A stretch of DNA of 64,000 bases from CAVYXK01 sp963708245. GTDB lineage: Bacteria; Pseudomonadota; Alphaproteobacteria; Acetobacterales; Acetobacteraceae. Each line of letters starts with the position of its first letter. The stretch's first letter is position 1. Of this stretch, positions 26,665-37,141 are shown one piece after another. The stretch lies in contig OY970201.1 in the NCBI GenBank assembly GCA_963708245.1, forward strand, positions 6,944,001 to 7,008,000, in the 5' to 3' direction. Made by a program: the position numbers and the translations under genes. The notes beneath the pieces were generated by a model. It was not told where the DNA came from. It made no database searches and saw only the letters and a program-made list of their open reading frames with translations.

Positions 26665-27737
26665 CGCACCCGCTCCGAGCGGGCATACGATCTCTGCCGC
26701 CGGAATGCCGCGCGCCGGTGCATGGGGAATGTCTGGAAATAGGCTTTGGTCTTGACCCAACGGCCGTAGATGCCGCGCGGCTCGAACAGGATGCAGAGCA
26801 CGAGCACGAGGCCGAACACCGACGGCTGCAGCCCTGGCAGATGGCCGATCCTGGCCGGCAGCCAGTCGCGCGCGATGGCGATCGCTTGCGGCAGCAGACT
26901 GACGAACAGGGTGCCGAATATGGCGCCTTGCAGTGACCCGACGCCACCCACAAAGACAATGGTCAGGAACTGGATCGACAGCAGGATGTCGAACGAGTCG
27001 GGCGCGAGAAAGTTCACGTATTGCGCGAACAGCGCGCCGGCAAGGCCGGTGATCCCGGCTGATATCGCGAAGGCGATCGTCTTGTAGAGCGCGAGGTTGA
27101 TGCCCATGCTCTGGGCGGAAATCTCGCTGTCGCGGATCGCCACCATGGCGCGGCCGAGTGGTGTGCGCAAGATGTTGTTGGCGACCCAGAGAACCAGTAC
27201 CAGCACGACCAGGGACGCGTAGTAAACGCCGGTGGCACCCTCTATCTGGATGCCGAACAGGCTCGGCGTCGGCACCGGCAATCCGTCGAAGCCGTGCGTC
27301 ACCGAGTCCCATTTCTGCAGCACAGTGCCGACGATCTGACCGAATGCCAGCGTGGCGATGGCGAGGTACAGCCCGCTCATGCGCAGGGTTGGGATGCCGA
27401 TCGCCACCCCGGCCACCGCCGCGAGCAGGCCGGAGGCGGGCAGAGTCACCAAATAGGGCCAGCCGGCGGTCAGCAGGATCGCATTGGTATAGGCGCCGAT
27501 GCCCAGGAACGCCGCGTGCCCGAGATTGACCAGACCGGTATAGCCGGTCAGCAACATCAGCCCGACTCCGCCAATTGCGTATATGAACACCGCGCCCAGC
27601 TCGCCGACATAGAAAGTGCCCAGCACTGCTGGCAGCACGAGCAGCGTCGCGCAGAGCAGCCCGTACCAGAAGAGGTCGCCGTTGTGTCGCCAGATCGTCA
27701 GGTCCTGGCGATAGCTGGTCTTGAAACGATAGCGCAT
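26661..27737 (-). CDS. livM: Branched-chain amino acid-type ABC transporter permease LivM
   Basis: 358 residues with about ten hydrophobic segments. The diagnostic region L-L-T-G-Y-T-G-L-V-N-L-G-H-A-A-F-L-G-I-G-A-Y is near residue 60, and the EAA-like loop G-R-A-M-V-A-I-R-D-S-E-I-S-A-Q-S is near 190. It forms the transmembrane channel with LivH. It starts 8 bp after the livH stop. The last 15 residues are basic. The overlapping stop with livG indicates translational coupling. Confidence 0.93.
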   Translation of the reverse strand: MRYRFKTSYRQDLTIWRHNGDLFWYGLLCATLLVLPAVLGTFYVGELGAVFIYAIGGVGLMLLTGYTGLVNLGHAAFLGIGAYTNAILLTAGWPYLVTLPASGLLAAVAGVAIGIPTLRMSGLYLAIATLAFGQIVGTVLQKWDSVTHGFDGLPVPTPSLFGIQIEGATGVYYASLVVLVLVLWVANNILRTPLGRAMVAIRDSEISAQSMGINLALYKTIAFAISAGITGLAGALFAQYVNFLAPDSFDILLSIQFLTIVFVGGVGSLQGAIFGTLFVSLLPQAIAIARDWLPARIGHLPGLQPSVFGLVLVLCILFEPRGIYGRWVKTKAYFQTFPMHRRAAFRRQRSYARSERVR

Positions 27738-27745
27738 GCCGAGAC

Positions 27746-28675
27746 TCAGACCCGCTTGACGATGCGTTCGGAAAACAGGCCCTGCGGCAGCAGGATCAGC
27801 GCTCCCAGCAGCACGACGTTAGAGGTGACGTCCTGGAACCCCGCCGGCAAATAGAATCCGGCAAGCTGCTCGGCAATGCCGATGATCACGCCACCGACCA
27901 GTGCACCGGGGATGCTGCCAAATCCGCCGAGCACCGCGGCAGCGAACGCCTTGATGCCGAGGAAGCCCATATTGACATCGATCATCGAGACTGGCGTAAG
28001 CAGGATCGCAGCAGCGGCTGACACGCCGGCGCTGATCGCCCAGATCAACGAAAAGATCGTACGCACCGGGATGCCCATGTAATAGGCCGCGAGTTGGTTC
28101 TGCGACGCCGCCTGCATGGCGACACCGAGCCGCGTGCGGTTGAAGAACAGATAGAGGACCGCGCACAGCAGCACCGTGCCGCCGATGATCGACAGGCTGT
28201 CGTACCCGAGCACGAAGCCGTGGATGTTTACCGTTTTGTTGGTGAACGGCGTCTCGTAGCCGACCGAGTCGTAGCCCCAGATGATGCCTGCCGCGGCACG
28301 GAAGATGAAACCGAGACCGAGCGTCAGCATCACCACCGCGAATTGCGGCTGGCCCATCACCCGACGAATCACCAGTACATCGAGCAGGAAGCCGAACGCC
28401 GCGGTCACTGCGATCGCGCACAGGCCCCCGATCCAGTAGTTGAAGCCGAGCCAGGTGATGAAGCTGAAGGCGGCGAAGCCGCCCAGCATCATGATGTCGC
28501 CCTGGGCGAAATTGACCAGCTCTGTCGCTTTATAGATCAGCACGAAGCCGAGCGCGATCAGACCGTAGATGCAGCCGCCGGCCGCGCCGTTCACAATCAA
28601 TTGGAGCAGGCGCAGCGCATCCGCCAAGGTCGTACAGCCCTCCCAGGTTGCGGACCGGTTCGGCCGGACGCACAC
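27746..28675 (-). CDS. livH: Branched-chain amino acid-type ABC transporter permease LivH
   Basis: 309 residues with about eight transmembrane segments, including I-V-N-G-A-A-G-G-C-I-Y-G-L-I-A-L-G-F, N-F-A-Q-G-D-I-M-M-L-G and the G-x-x-x-Q-A-A-S-Q-N loop that contacts the ATPase. The annotated ATG at 28675 adds 16 unusual residues; a TTG at 28627 is preceded by GGGAGGG and starts exactly at the family N-terminus, so the true protein may be 293 residues. It is the first Liv gene, 81 bp after the hydratase/dehydrogenase gene on the same strand, so a single long transcript 30880 to 22041 is possible. Confidence 0.92.
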   Translation of the reverse strand: MCVRPNRSATWEGCTTLADALRLLQLIVNGAAGGCIYGLIALGFVLIYKATELVNFAQGDIMMLGGFAAFSFITWLGFNYWIGGLCAIAVTAAFGFLLDVLVIRRVMGQPQFAVVMLTLGLGFIFRAAAGIIWGYDSVGYETPFTNKTVNIHGFVLGYDSLSIIGGTVLLCAVLYLFFNRTRLGVAMQAASQNQLAAYYMGIPVRTIFSLIWAISAGVSAAAAILLTPVSMIDVNMGFLGIKAFAAAVLGGFGSIPGALVGGVIIGIAEQLAGFYLPAGFQDVTSNVVLLGALILLPQGLFSERIVKRV

Positions 28676-28756
28676 ATTATGGTTTCCGCTGGCGATTATG
28701 CCGGCGGATCGGCCAGCGTCAATCGGTGAGCGGTGCCAGTCGTTGCACGGTCACAA

Positions 28757-30880
<2,124 letters not shown>

Positions 30881-31255
30881 GGCGTTTCTTTTCCCGTTGG
30901 TGGAGGAAGATTATGCGCCGGCCGAGCGGACGTCCACGGCGCCGACCTCATTCGGGCAGACTGCCGCGGACAGACGCCGGCGTTGACCAGCAGGACAGGC
31001 GCACGTCGAGCGGCCATATCGTGACCGGCCGGCTACCCGCGTGGTCGTAAGTAGCTTTATCGCCGGTGGCGAAAGAGCCGCGTGCGGCTGAGTGCGGGGC
31101 TAGTCAATTAAATCGGCCCGAATGAGCCGCGTTGTGACTTGGAACACAGACACGCACGCCCGAATGGGGCAATTATGAACCCGTCCTGAGATCCTTCGGC
31201 CGAAGGCCCTGGCCGGCAACCATCTCAAGCTCAACGGAAGAACAGGAGAGCAGTC
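30881..31255. other. Intergenic region of 375 bp between divergent genes
   Basis: This spacer must hold the promoters for the minus-strand hydratase/dehydrogenase gene and the plus-strand small peptide gene. The only clear structure is a 6-bp perfect dyad with a 2-base centre at 31076-31089. From about 31100 it is less GC-rich than the rest of the window. No other gene, tRNA or riboswitch is recognised. Confidence 0.5.
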
Positions 31256-31459
31256 ATAAAAACCTTACTACTTGCTTCCATGCTGGCTATGCTAACTGCA
31301 CCGCTCGCCGCCTATGCACAAAGCGGTGGCGCTCAATCGAGCAAGTCGCCGACTATGGTTCTGCTTCAGTTCGCGCCGTCCGACGGTAGTACGGCGACGT
31401 CGCGTGCACCGGCGCCGTTGCCGAACGGGCTGACGCCAAATCCCCCGACTTATGGCTGA
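31256..31459 (+). CDS. Small exported peptide, unknown function (AUA start suspected)
   Basis: The frame encodes I-K-T-L-L-L-A-S-M-L-A-M-L-T-A-P-L-A-A-Y-A-Q, a textbook signal peptide with an AYA-Q cleavage site, then about 45 residues rich in Ser, Pro and Thr ending P-N-P-P-T-Y-G. An AGGAG lies 9 bp before the ATA codon at 31256, exactly where a start is expected, whereas the first ATG in frame (31280, eighth codon on) has no ribosome site and would lose the lysine of the signal peptide. Either AUA is used, or an ATG mutated to ATA. The mature peptide has no recognised family and would be periplasmic or secreted. Confidence 0.55.
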   Translation: MKTLLLASMLAMLTAPLAAYAQSGGAQSSKSPTMVLLQFAPSDGSTATSRAPAPLPNGLTPNPPTYG

Positions 31460-31516
31460 ACACGAGTAGGCAATTGGTCTGTCGCGGCAGGCGCGAAGCG
31501 CCGGCCGCGCAAGCCC

Positions 31517-32557
31517 TTACGCCACTCCCTCCACCACGACCTGCATCACCTCGACGCTCGCCCCCTTCAGCACCATGGTGCGGACGTGCCCGCCCTTGGC
31601 TGCATCCTTCCACGCCGCCAGCCGATCCTTAATCCGTTCCGCCGGCCCCACCAGCGAGATCTCATCGATCAGCCGATCCGGTACCAATGCGGCGGCCTCG
31701 TTCTTCTTCCCGTCCAGATAAAGGTCCTGGATCTTCTTTGCCGCGTCCTCATACCCAAGTTTGCGCGCTACGTCGTTGTAGAAATTCTTCGACCGCGCCC
31801 CCATCCCCCCGATGTAGAGTGCCAGTTCCGGTCGGATTGCATCGCGGCACGCCGCCACGTCGGATCCCATCTTCGACCGCACGTACGGCGCAACGTCGAA
31901 CTTATCCAGGCTTGGAGTGCGGCCGGCTTTGCGCATCCCCTCCAGCAGCGGCTCGGTCACGATCCTCGGCTGCTCCGGCGAGTAGAAGATCGGCAACACT
32001 CCGTCCGCAACCTCGCCCGCAGTGCGCAGTCCGGCTGGTGTGATCGACGCGGTGTAGAATTTCAGCGCCGGATTGCCGTGCGCGATGCTGCGCAGCGGCT
32101 TACCGAGGCCGGTTGCGTCCGGTCCGCGATACGGGATCTCGTAATGCTCGCCGTGAAACTCGAGCGGCGCCTTGCGCTCGAGTATCTGACGCATGATGGC
32201 GATATACTCCTTCGTGCGCAGCATCGGCTTGCCGTATGGCACCCCATGCCAGCCTTCCACCACCTGCGGGCCGGACACACCGACGCCACAGAGGAAGCGA
32301 TCGCCCGACAAGTGCTGCAACGAAATTGCGGTCATCGCCGCCATTGCCGGCGTGCGCGCCGGGATCTGCATGATGCCGGTGCCGGCCTTGATCCGCGTCG
32401 TGCGCGCCAGGATCCACGCCACCGGCGTCACCGCATCCGTGCCATAGGCCTCGCCGGCCCACACCTCGGCAAAGCCGAGCCGTTCCGCCTCCAGCACGCG
32501 TTCCATGTCGAGCCGCGGATGCGCCCCAGACATATCGACGGTAATACCGAGCTGCAT
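31517..32557 (-). CDS. LLM class oxidoreductase, F420-dependent type
   Basis: 346 residues with a luciferase-like TIM barrel: M-Q-L-G-I-T-V-D at the start, a V-W-A-G-E-A-Y-G-T-D-A-V-T-P segment, I-K-A-G-T-G-I-M-Q-I-P strand and L-C-G-V-G-V-S-G-P-Q-V-V-E-G-W-H-G, all resembling methylene-H4MPT-reductase-like F420 enzymes of actinobacteria. It probably performs a hydride transfer with reduced coenzyme F420. GGGAGGG precedes the start. A second LLM gene lies 12 bp upstream on the same strand, and an FO synthase lies nearby. The substrate is unknown. Confidence 0.85.
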   Translation of the reverse strand: MQLGITVDMSGAHPRLDMERVLEAERLGFAEVWAGEAYGTDAVTPVAWILARTTRIKAGTGIMQIPARTPAMAAMTAISLQHLSGDRFLCGVGVSGPQVVEGWHGVPYGKPMLRTKEYIAIMRQILERKAPLEFHGEHYEIPYRGPDATGLGKPLRSIAHGNPALKFYTASITPAGLRTAGEVADGVLPIFYSPEQPRIVTEPLLEGMRKAGRTPSLDKFDVAPYVRSKMGSDVAACRDAIRPELALYIGGMGARSKNFYNDVARKLGYEDAAKKIQDLYLDGKKNEAAALVPDRLIDEISLVGPAERIKDRLAAWKDAAKGGHVRTMVLKGASVEVMQVVVEGVA

Positions 32558-32569
32558 GGATCGCCCTCC

Positions 32570-33523
32570 CTACCGCACGTTGCCGATGACCTGCTCGCGA
32601 AAGCGGGCCATGTTGTCGAGCGTTGCCTTCAGCGTCGGACCGAACAGCCCGAAATCGAACGCGCGCACGCCGGCCTCGGCCAGCGCGCGGATGTCGCCCA
32701 CGTAGTCCGCCAGCCCGCCGGTGAACAGCTTGCGGTGGCCATCGACCGTGCCCTTCGGCTGGGCCTCAGGGTTGCTAGAGACGCGATAGGCCAGCGTGAT
32801 CAGCTCCGGATTGCGCCCGGCCTTCTCCGTCAGTTCACGCAGCTTCGCGACCGCCGCCTTGTAGCGTGTCAGCGTGTCCATAGGAAATTGCGGGTTCGTG
32901 CCGATCGGATACCAGCCATCGGCGTACTTGGCGGTGCGCCGCAGCGCCGGACCGCTTTCGCCGCCCACCCAGATCGGGATCGGCTGCTGCACCGGCTTCG
33001 GCTGGAATACTACATTGGCGAACTTCACGTACTTGCCCTCGAAGCGCGGATCGTCCTTCTCCCACAGCTCCTTGCAGGCCATCATGTACTCGTCGGTCAC
33101 TGCGCCGCGCTCGGCGAAAGGCGGGGTGCCGACAGCTTCGAATTCCTCCCGCATCCATCCGGCGCCGATCCCCAGCGTGAGACGGCCCTTCGACAGCACG
33201 TCCAGAGTCGCCAGCATCTTCGCCGTCAGCACCGCCGGCCGGTGCGGCACGACCATCACAGACGTAACGATCCGCAGCTTGGACGTCTTGGCGGTGATCC
33301 ACGTCGCCGTGGTGAGCTGCTCGTGCCGATCGACGCGCGCGCCGGAGGGGAACTCGCCGCTTTCAGTATAAGGATAGCGCGAGGCGATGTCGGTGGGGAT
33401 CAGCAGGTGATCGCTGACGGTGACGTAGTCGAACCCGAGCATCTCCGCCTCGGTGGCGATGCGGGTCAACGTGTCGACGCCTGTCAACGGGCCGCTGGTG
33501 GGCGCACTGCATCCGATCTGCAT
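32570..33523 (-). CDS. LLM class oxidoreductase, TIGR03619-like F420-dependent type
   Basis: 317 residues from the ATG at 33523, which has GCGGAGGA 6 bp upstream; the frame runs on to 33574 without support. Family features: V-S-D-H-L-L-I-P near residue 40, a V-T-S-V-M-V-V-P-H-R-P strand, L-G-I-G-A-G-W-M-R-E-E-F-E-A-V-G and P-I-P-I-W-V-G-G-E-S. It is closely similar to the divergent gene at 33688, so the two are likely paralogues from a local duplication and inversion. A flavin/deazaflavin-dependent oxidoreductase acting on an unknown substrate. Confidence 0.87.
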   Translation of the reverse strand: MQIGCSAPTSGPLTGVDTLTRIATEAEMLGFDYVTVSDHLLIPTDIASRYPYTESGEFPSGARVDRHEQLTTATWITAKTSKLRIVTSVMVVPHRPAVLTAKMLATLDVLSKGRLTLGIGAGWMREEFEAVGTPPFAERGAVTDEYMMACKELWEKDDPRFEGKYVKFANVVFQPKPVQQPIPIWVGGESGPALRRTAKYADGWYPIGTNPQFPMDTLTRYKAAVAKLRELTEKAGRNPELITLAYRVSSNPEAQPKGTVDGHRKLFTGGLADYVGDIRALAEAGVRAFDFGLFGPTLKATLDNMARFREQVIGNVR

Positions 33524-33687
33524 TTGTTCCTCCGCTCGAATTCCGCCGGCAATGACGCTATCACACGATGCCAAGTGGACGAGTCACACTCGCCGGGTTG
33601 ATGGAGCCGGCCGATTTGCCTCGGACAGGACGGTAGCACAGGATGCGCCGCCACCCACCTGAGGGAAAACGAGGAGGAAAGCCGGAG

Positions 33688-34641
33688 ATGGATTTCGGCA
33701 TCCACGTCCGCGCGCAGGGTTGGCTGACCGAGCGCACCAATCTGATCGCGCTCGCCCAGCGCGCGGAGGCGCTCGAATACCGGCTGATCGGGATGGTGGA
33801 CCACCTGGTGCTGCCGCGTGACGTGGCGACGCGCTATCCGTACACGGAAGACGGCGTTTGGCCGGGTACGCCCACCGGCGAATGCTTCGACGTGGTCGGT
33901 ACGCTTTGCTTCCTGGCTGGCTGCACCGAGCGGATCGGTTTGCTCAGCTCGGTCATGGTGGTGCCGTACCGGCCTGCCGTCACCGCGGCCAAGATGCTGG
34001 CAACGGCCGACGTGCTATCGGGGGGCCGTGTTATCGCCGGCGTTGGCGCCGGCTGGATGCGGGAGGAATTCGAAGCTCTGGGCGCAGCGCCCTTCGACCA
34101 TCGCGGCGCCGTGACCGACGAGTTCCTGACCGCTTTTCGCACGCTATGGGCGGACGATGCGCCCGCTTTCCGCGGCGATCACGTCAAGTTCAATGATGTG
34201 ATCTTCCGCCCCAAGCCGGTCCAGCGACGCATTCGCATCTGGGTCGGTGGCGAGAGCGCGCCTGCGCTGCGACGAACCGTGCGCTTCGCCGATGCCTGGT
34301 ACCCCGTCTCGAACAATCAGCAGATCCTTCTCGATACGCTGCCACGCCTCGCACAGGGGATCGAACGCCTGCGCCGGACGGCGGAGGCAGCGGGACGCGA
34401 CCCGGCCTCCATCGACATCGCCTATCTCTGGTTCAAGCCGGTGACATGGTCCGAGCAGTCTGCATCGGGTGGCGGGCGCGTCCTGTTCGCCGGCAGCTCG
34501 GAGCAGATGGTCGAGGACGCCTCGGCACTCGCCCGTATTGGCGTGCGTCATCTCGTGGTGCTGCTGCAGGCGCCGACGCTCGCGGAGACGCTCGAACGCC
34601 TGCAGCGCTTCGCCGAAGACGTGATCCCTGCTGTGCACTGA
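33688..34641 (+). CDS. LLM class oxidoreductase, TIGR03619-like F420-dependent type
   Basis: 317 residues from the ATG at 33688 (GAGGAGG upstream). It shares with the gene at 32570 the blocks V-D-H-L-V-L-P-R-D-V-A-T-R-Y-P-Y-T, S-S-V-M-V-V-P-Y-R-P, G-A-G-W-M-R-E-E-F-E-A-L-G and I-W-V-G-G-E-S-A-P-A-L-R-R-T. It is 18 bp upstream of the FO synthase gene on the same strand, a position that ties it to F420 metabolism. The divergent paralogue starts 164 bp away, so both may be driven from one control region. Confidence 0.87.
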   Translation: MDFGIHVRAQGWLTERTNLIALAQRAEALEYRLIGMVDHLVLPRDVATRYPYTEDGVWPGTPTGECFDVVGTLCFLAGCTERIGLLSSVMVVPYRPAVTAAKMLATADVLSGGRVIAGVGAGWMREEFEALGAAPFDHRGAVTDEFLTAFRTLWADDAPAFRGDHVKFNDVIFRPKPVQRRIRIWVGGESAPALRRTVRFADAWYPVSNNQQILLDTLPRLAQGIERLRRTAEAAGRDPASIDIAYLWFKPVTWSEQSASGGGRVLFAGSSEQMVEDASALARIGVRHLVVLLQAPTLAETLERLQRFAEDVIPAVH

Positions 34642-34659
34642 AGAAGAAGCAGCAAGCCG

Positions 34660-37020
34660 ATGACCGATAACGTACTGACGAAACGGATTCTTGGTGCTCC
34701 ACTGGCTGAGTTGATGGCAGAGGCGAGTGCGATCCGCGATGCGACCTACGGACGCATCGTTTCCTATTCGCGGAAAGTGTTCATCCCGGTGACCAAGCTC
34801 TGCCGCGACGTGTGCCACTACTGCACCTTCGCCGAACGACCCCGCGCCGGGCACTCGGCGTATTTGTCGCCCGATGAGGTCCTGGCGATCGCGCGCGCGG
34901 GTGCGGCTGCCGGCTGCACGGAGGCGTTGTTCACGCTGGGCGACAAGCCGGAACTGCGCTACCGCGCCGCGCGCGAGGCACTGGCGGCCCTCGGCTACGG
35001 CAGCACGATCGGCTACCTGCGCGAGATGTGCGCGCTCGTGTTGCGCGAAACCGGGCTGCTGCCGCATGTTAACCCGGGCGTAATGACGCGCGAGGAGATC
35101 GCCGCGCTGCGCGAAGTATCCGCCAGCCAGGGGCTGATGCTGGAATCCGCCAGCGCCCGGTTGTGCGAGCCCGGCGGCGTGCATTACGGCTCGCCCGACA
35201 AGCTGCCGGAACGGAGGTTAGAAACGATACGTCTCGCCGGAGAGCTTGCTGTCCCGTTCACCACTGGCATCCTGATCGGTATCGGGGAGACCCGGCCGGA
35301 GCGGCTTGAGTCGCTGATCGCGATCCGCGACTTGCATCGGTCTAGCGGGCATATCCAGGAAGTGATCATGCAGAATTTTCGCGCCAAGCCCGGCACGAAG
35401 CGGGCCGGCGCGGCAGAGCCCGACCTGAACGACCTGCTTTGGAGCATCGCCGCGGCGCGGCTAATCCTGCCGCCGGAGGTGCATGTGCAGGCGCCGCCTA
35501 ATCTCTCGCCCGGCGTCTATCAGCGTCTGATCGAGGCCGGCATCGACGACTGGGGCGGCGTCTCCCCGGTGACGCCCGACCACGTCAACCCCGAAGCGCC
35601 GTGGCCCGAGATCGAGGCGCTGGCGGCGCGCACCGCGTCGGCCGGCAAGATCCTCGTGCCGCGCCTCCCGGTCTATCCCGCCTACGCTTTCGCTGCCGAC
35701 GCGTGGCTCGCGCCCGCCCTCGCGACCGCAGTGCGTCGCGCGACGGACGCGGATGGCTGGGCACGCGACGATGCCTGGGCGCCCGGCCTGACGACGATCC
35801 CGCGCAGGCGCCCCATTCTGCTCGATCGCCCCGACCCGGCTATCGCCGACACAGTTGCAAAGGCAACCACCGGCCGCCGCCTGACCGAGAACGAGATCGT
35901 CCGGTTGTTCGCCGCGCGCGATGCCGACTACGACCACGTCACCACGTCCGCCGATGCATTGCGGCGGCGCGTTTCTGGCGACGTCGTCCGCTACGTCGTC
36001 AACCGAAACATCAACTACACCAATATCTGCGCCTATCGATGCAAGTTCTGCGCCTTCTCCAAGGGCAAGACGCACGAGGCATTGCGCGGTCCCGCCTACG
36101 ATCTCGACCTCGACGAGATCGTCCGCCGCGCGGTCGAGGCGTGGGAGCGCGGCGCCACCGAGGTCTGCCTGCAGGGCGGCATTCATCCCGACTACACTGG
36201 CCGCACCTATCTCGGCATCTGCCGCGCGATCAAGGACGCGCTGCCGCAAATGCACGTGCACGCCTTCTCACCCCTGGAAGTCACCCAGGGCGCGGCAACG
36301 CTTGGCCTGCCCGTCCCCGCCTTCCTTGCTGAGCTGAAGGCGGCTGGCCTCGGTACATTGCCGGGCACCGCAGCCGAAATCCTGGACGACCAAGTCCGAG
36401 CAGTCATCGCGCCGGACAAGGTGAGCACCGGCCAGTGGCTCGATGTGGTGCGAGCCGCGCACCGGCTCGGCTTGCGCACCACATCGACCATCATGTACGG
36501 CCATGTCGAACGGCCGCTGTCCTGGGCACGGCATCTGCTGGCGCTACGCGACCTTCAGCTCGAAACTGGCGGCCTGACGGAATTCGTGCCGCTGCCCTTC
36601 GTGCACATGGAGGCGCCGATGTATCTGCGCGGCCAGGCACGCAAGGGCCCGACCTTCCGCGAAGCGGTGCTTATGCACGCGGTCGCGCGGCTTGCGCTGC
36701 ATCCGCTGGTCACCAACATCCAGACGTCGTGGGTGAAGATGGGGCCGGAAGGCGCTGCGACTTGCCTGAATGCCGGTGCCAACGATATGGGCGGCACGCT
36801 GATGAACGAAAGCATCTCGCGTGCCGCCGGCACCCAGCACGGCCAGGAATTCCCGCCCGAGGCGATGGACCGGCTCATCCGCTCCATCGGACGTATCCCG
36901 ATGCAGAGGGATACGTTGTATCGGCCGGTGAACCCGAAACGCCGGGCGGCGTCGTACAATGCGCCGGCGCTCGAGCCAGTGGTGCAGACTCCGCCTCGGA
37001 AGCTGGTGGCGGCGGAATGA
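34660..37020 (+). CDS. cofGH: Bifunctional FO synthase (CofG-CofH fusion)
   Basis: 786 residues made of two radical SAM domains. The first (CofG-like) has Cys48, Cys52 and Cys55 in K-L-C-R-D-V-C-H-Y-C-T-F; the second (CofH-like) has Cys457, Cys461 and Cys464 in C-A-Y-R-C-K-F-C-A-F-S-K. The CofH part also shows E-V-C-L-Q-G-G-I-H-P-D and W-V-K-M-G. It joins tyrosine to a diaminouracil to form 7,8-didemethyl-8-hydroxy-5-deazariboflavin, the chromophore of coenzyme F420. The fused form (FbiC) is typical of actinobacteria and of F420-positive Proteobacteria. Later genes (cofC, cofD, cofE) are not in the window. Confidence 0.95.
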   Translation: MTDNVLTKRILGAPLAELMAEASAIRDATYGRIVSYSRKVFIPVTKLCRDVCHYCTFAERPRAGHSAYLSPDEVLAIARAGAAAGCTEALFTLGDKPELRYRAAREALAALGYGSTIGYLREMCALVLRETGLLPHVNPGVMTREEIAALREVSASQGLMLESASARLCEPGGVHYGSPDKLPERRLETIRLAGELAVPFTTGILIGIGETRPERLESLIAIRDLHRSSGHIQEVIMQNFRAKPGTKRAGAAEPDLNDLLWSIAAARLILPPEVHVQAPPNLSPGVYQRLIEAGIDDWGGVSPVTPDHVNPEAPWPEIEALAARTASAGKILVPRLPVYPAYAFAADAWLAPALATAVRRATDADGWARDDAWAPGLTTIPRRRPILLDRPDPAIADTVAKATTGRRLTENEIVRLFAARDADYDHVTTSADALRRRVSGDVVRYVVNRNINYTNICAYRCKFCAFSKGKTHEALRGPAYDLDLDEIVRRAVEAWERGATEVCLQGGIHPDYTGRTYLGICRAIKDALPQMHVHAFSPLEVTQGAATLGLPVPAFLAELKAAGLGTLPGTAAEILDDQVRAVIAPDKVSTGQWLDVVRAAHRLGLRTTSTIMYGHVERPLSWARHLLALRDLQLETGGLTEFVPLPFVHMEAPMYLRGQARKGPTFREAVLMHAVARLALHPLVTNIQTSWVKMGPEGAATCLNAGANDMGGTLMNESISRAAGTQHGQEFPPEAMDRLIRSIGRIPMQRDTLYRPVNPKRRAASYNAPALEPVVQTPPRKLVAAE

Positions 37021-37141
37021 CAGCGGGCGGCCGGGAGAAGCGGTCCTTGCTGTGCACAACCAGCCAGCCGTCCTCGAGCAAGGCTACGTTCGGCGTCTGC
37101 AGTCGTTGCCAGCTGTCCGCTCGGAACTTCTCGCACCGTCC

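Noticed and set aside
31256..31459. PEP-CTERM-type substrate of the exosortase
   Set aside because: The small exported peptide has an N-terminal signal but no C-terminal hydrophobic helix with basic tail, so it cannot be an exosortase substrate of the known kinds.
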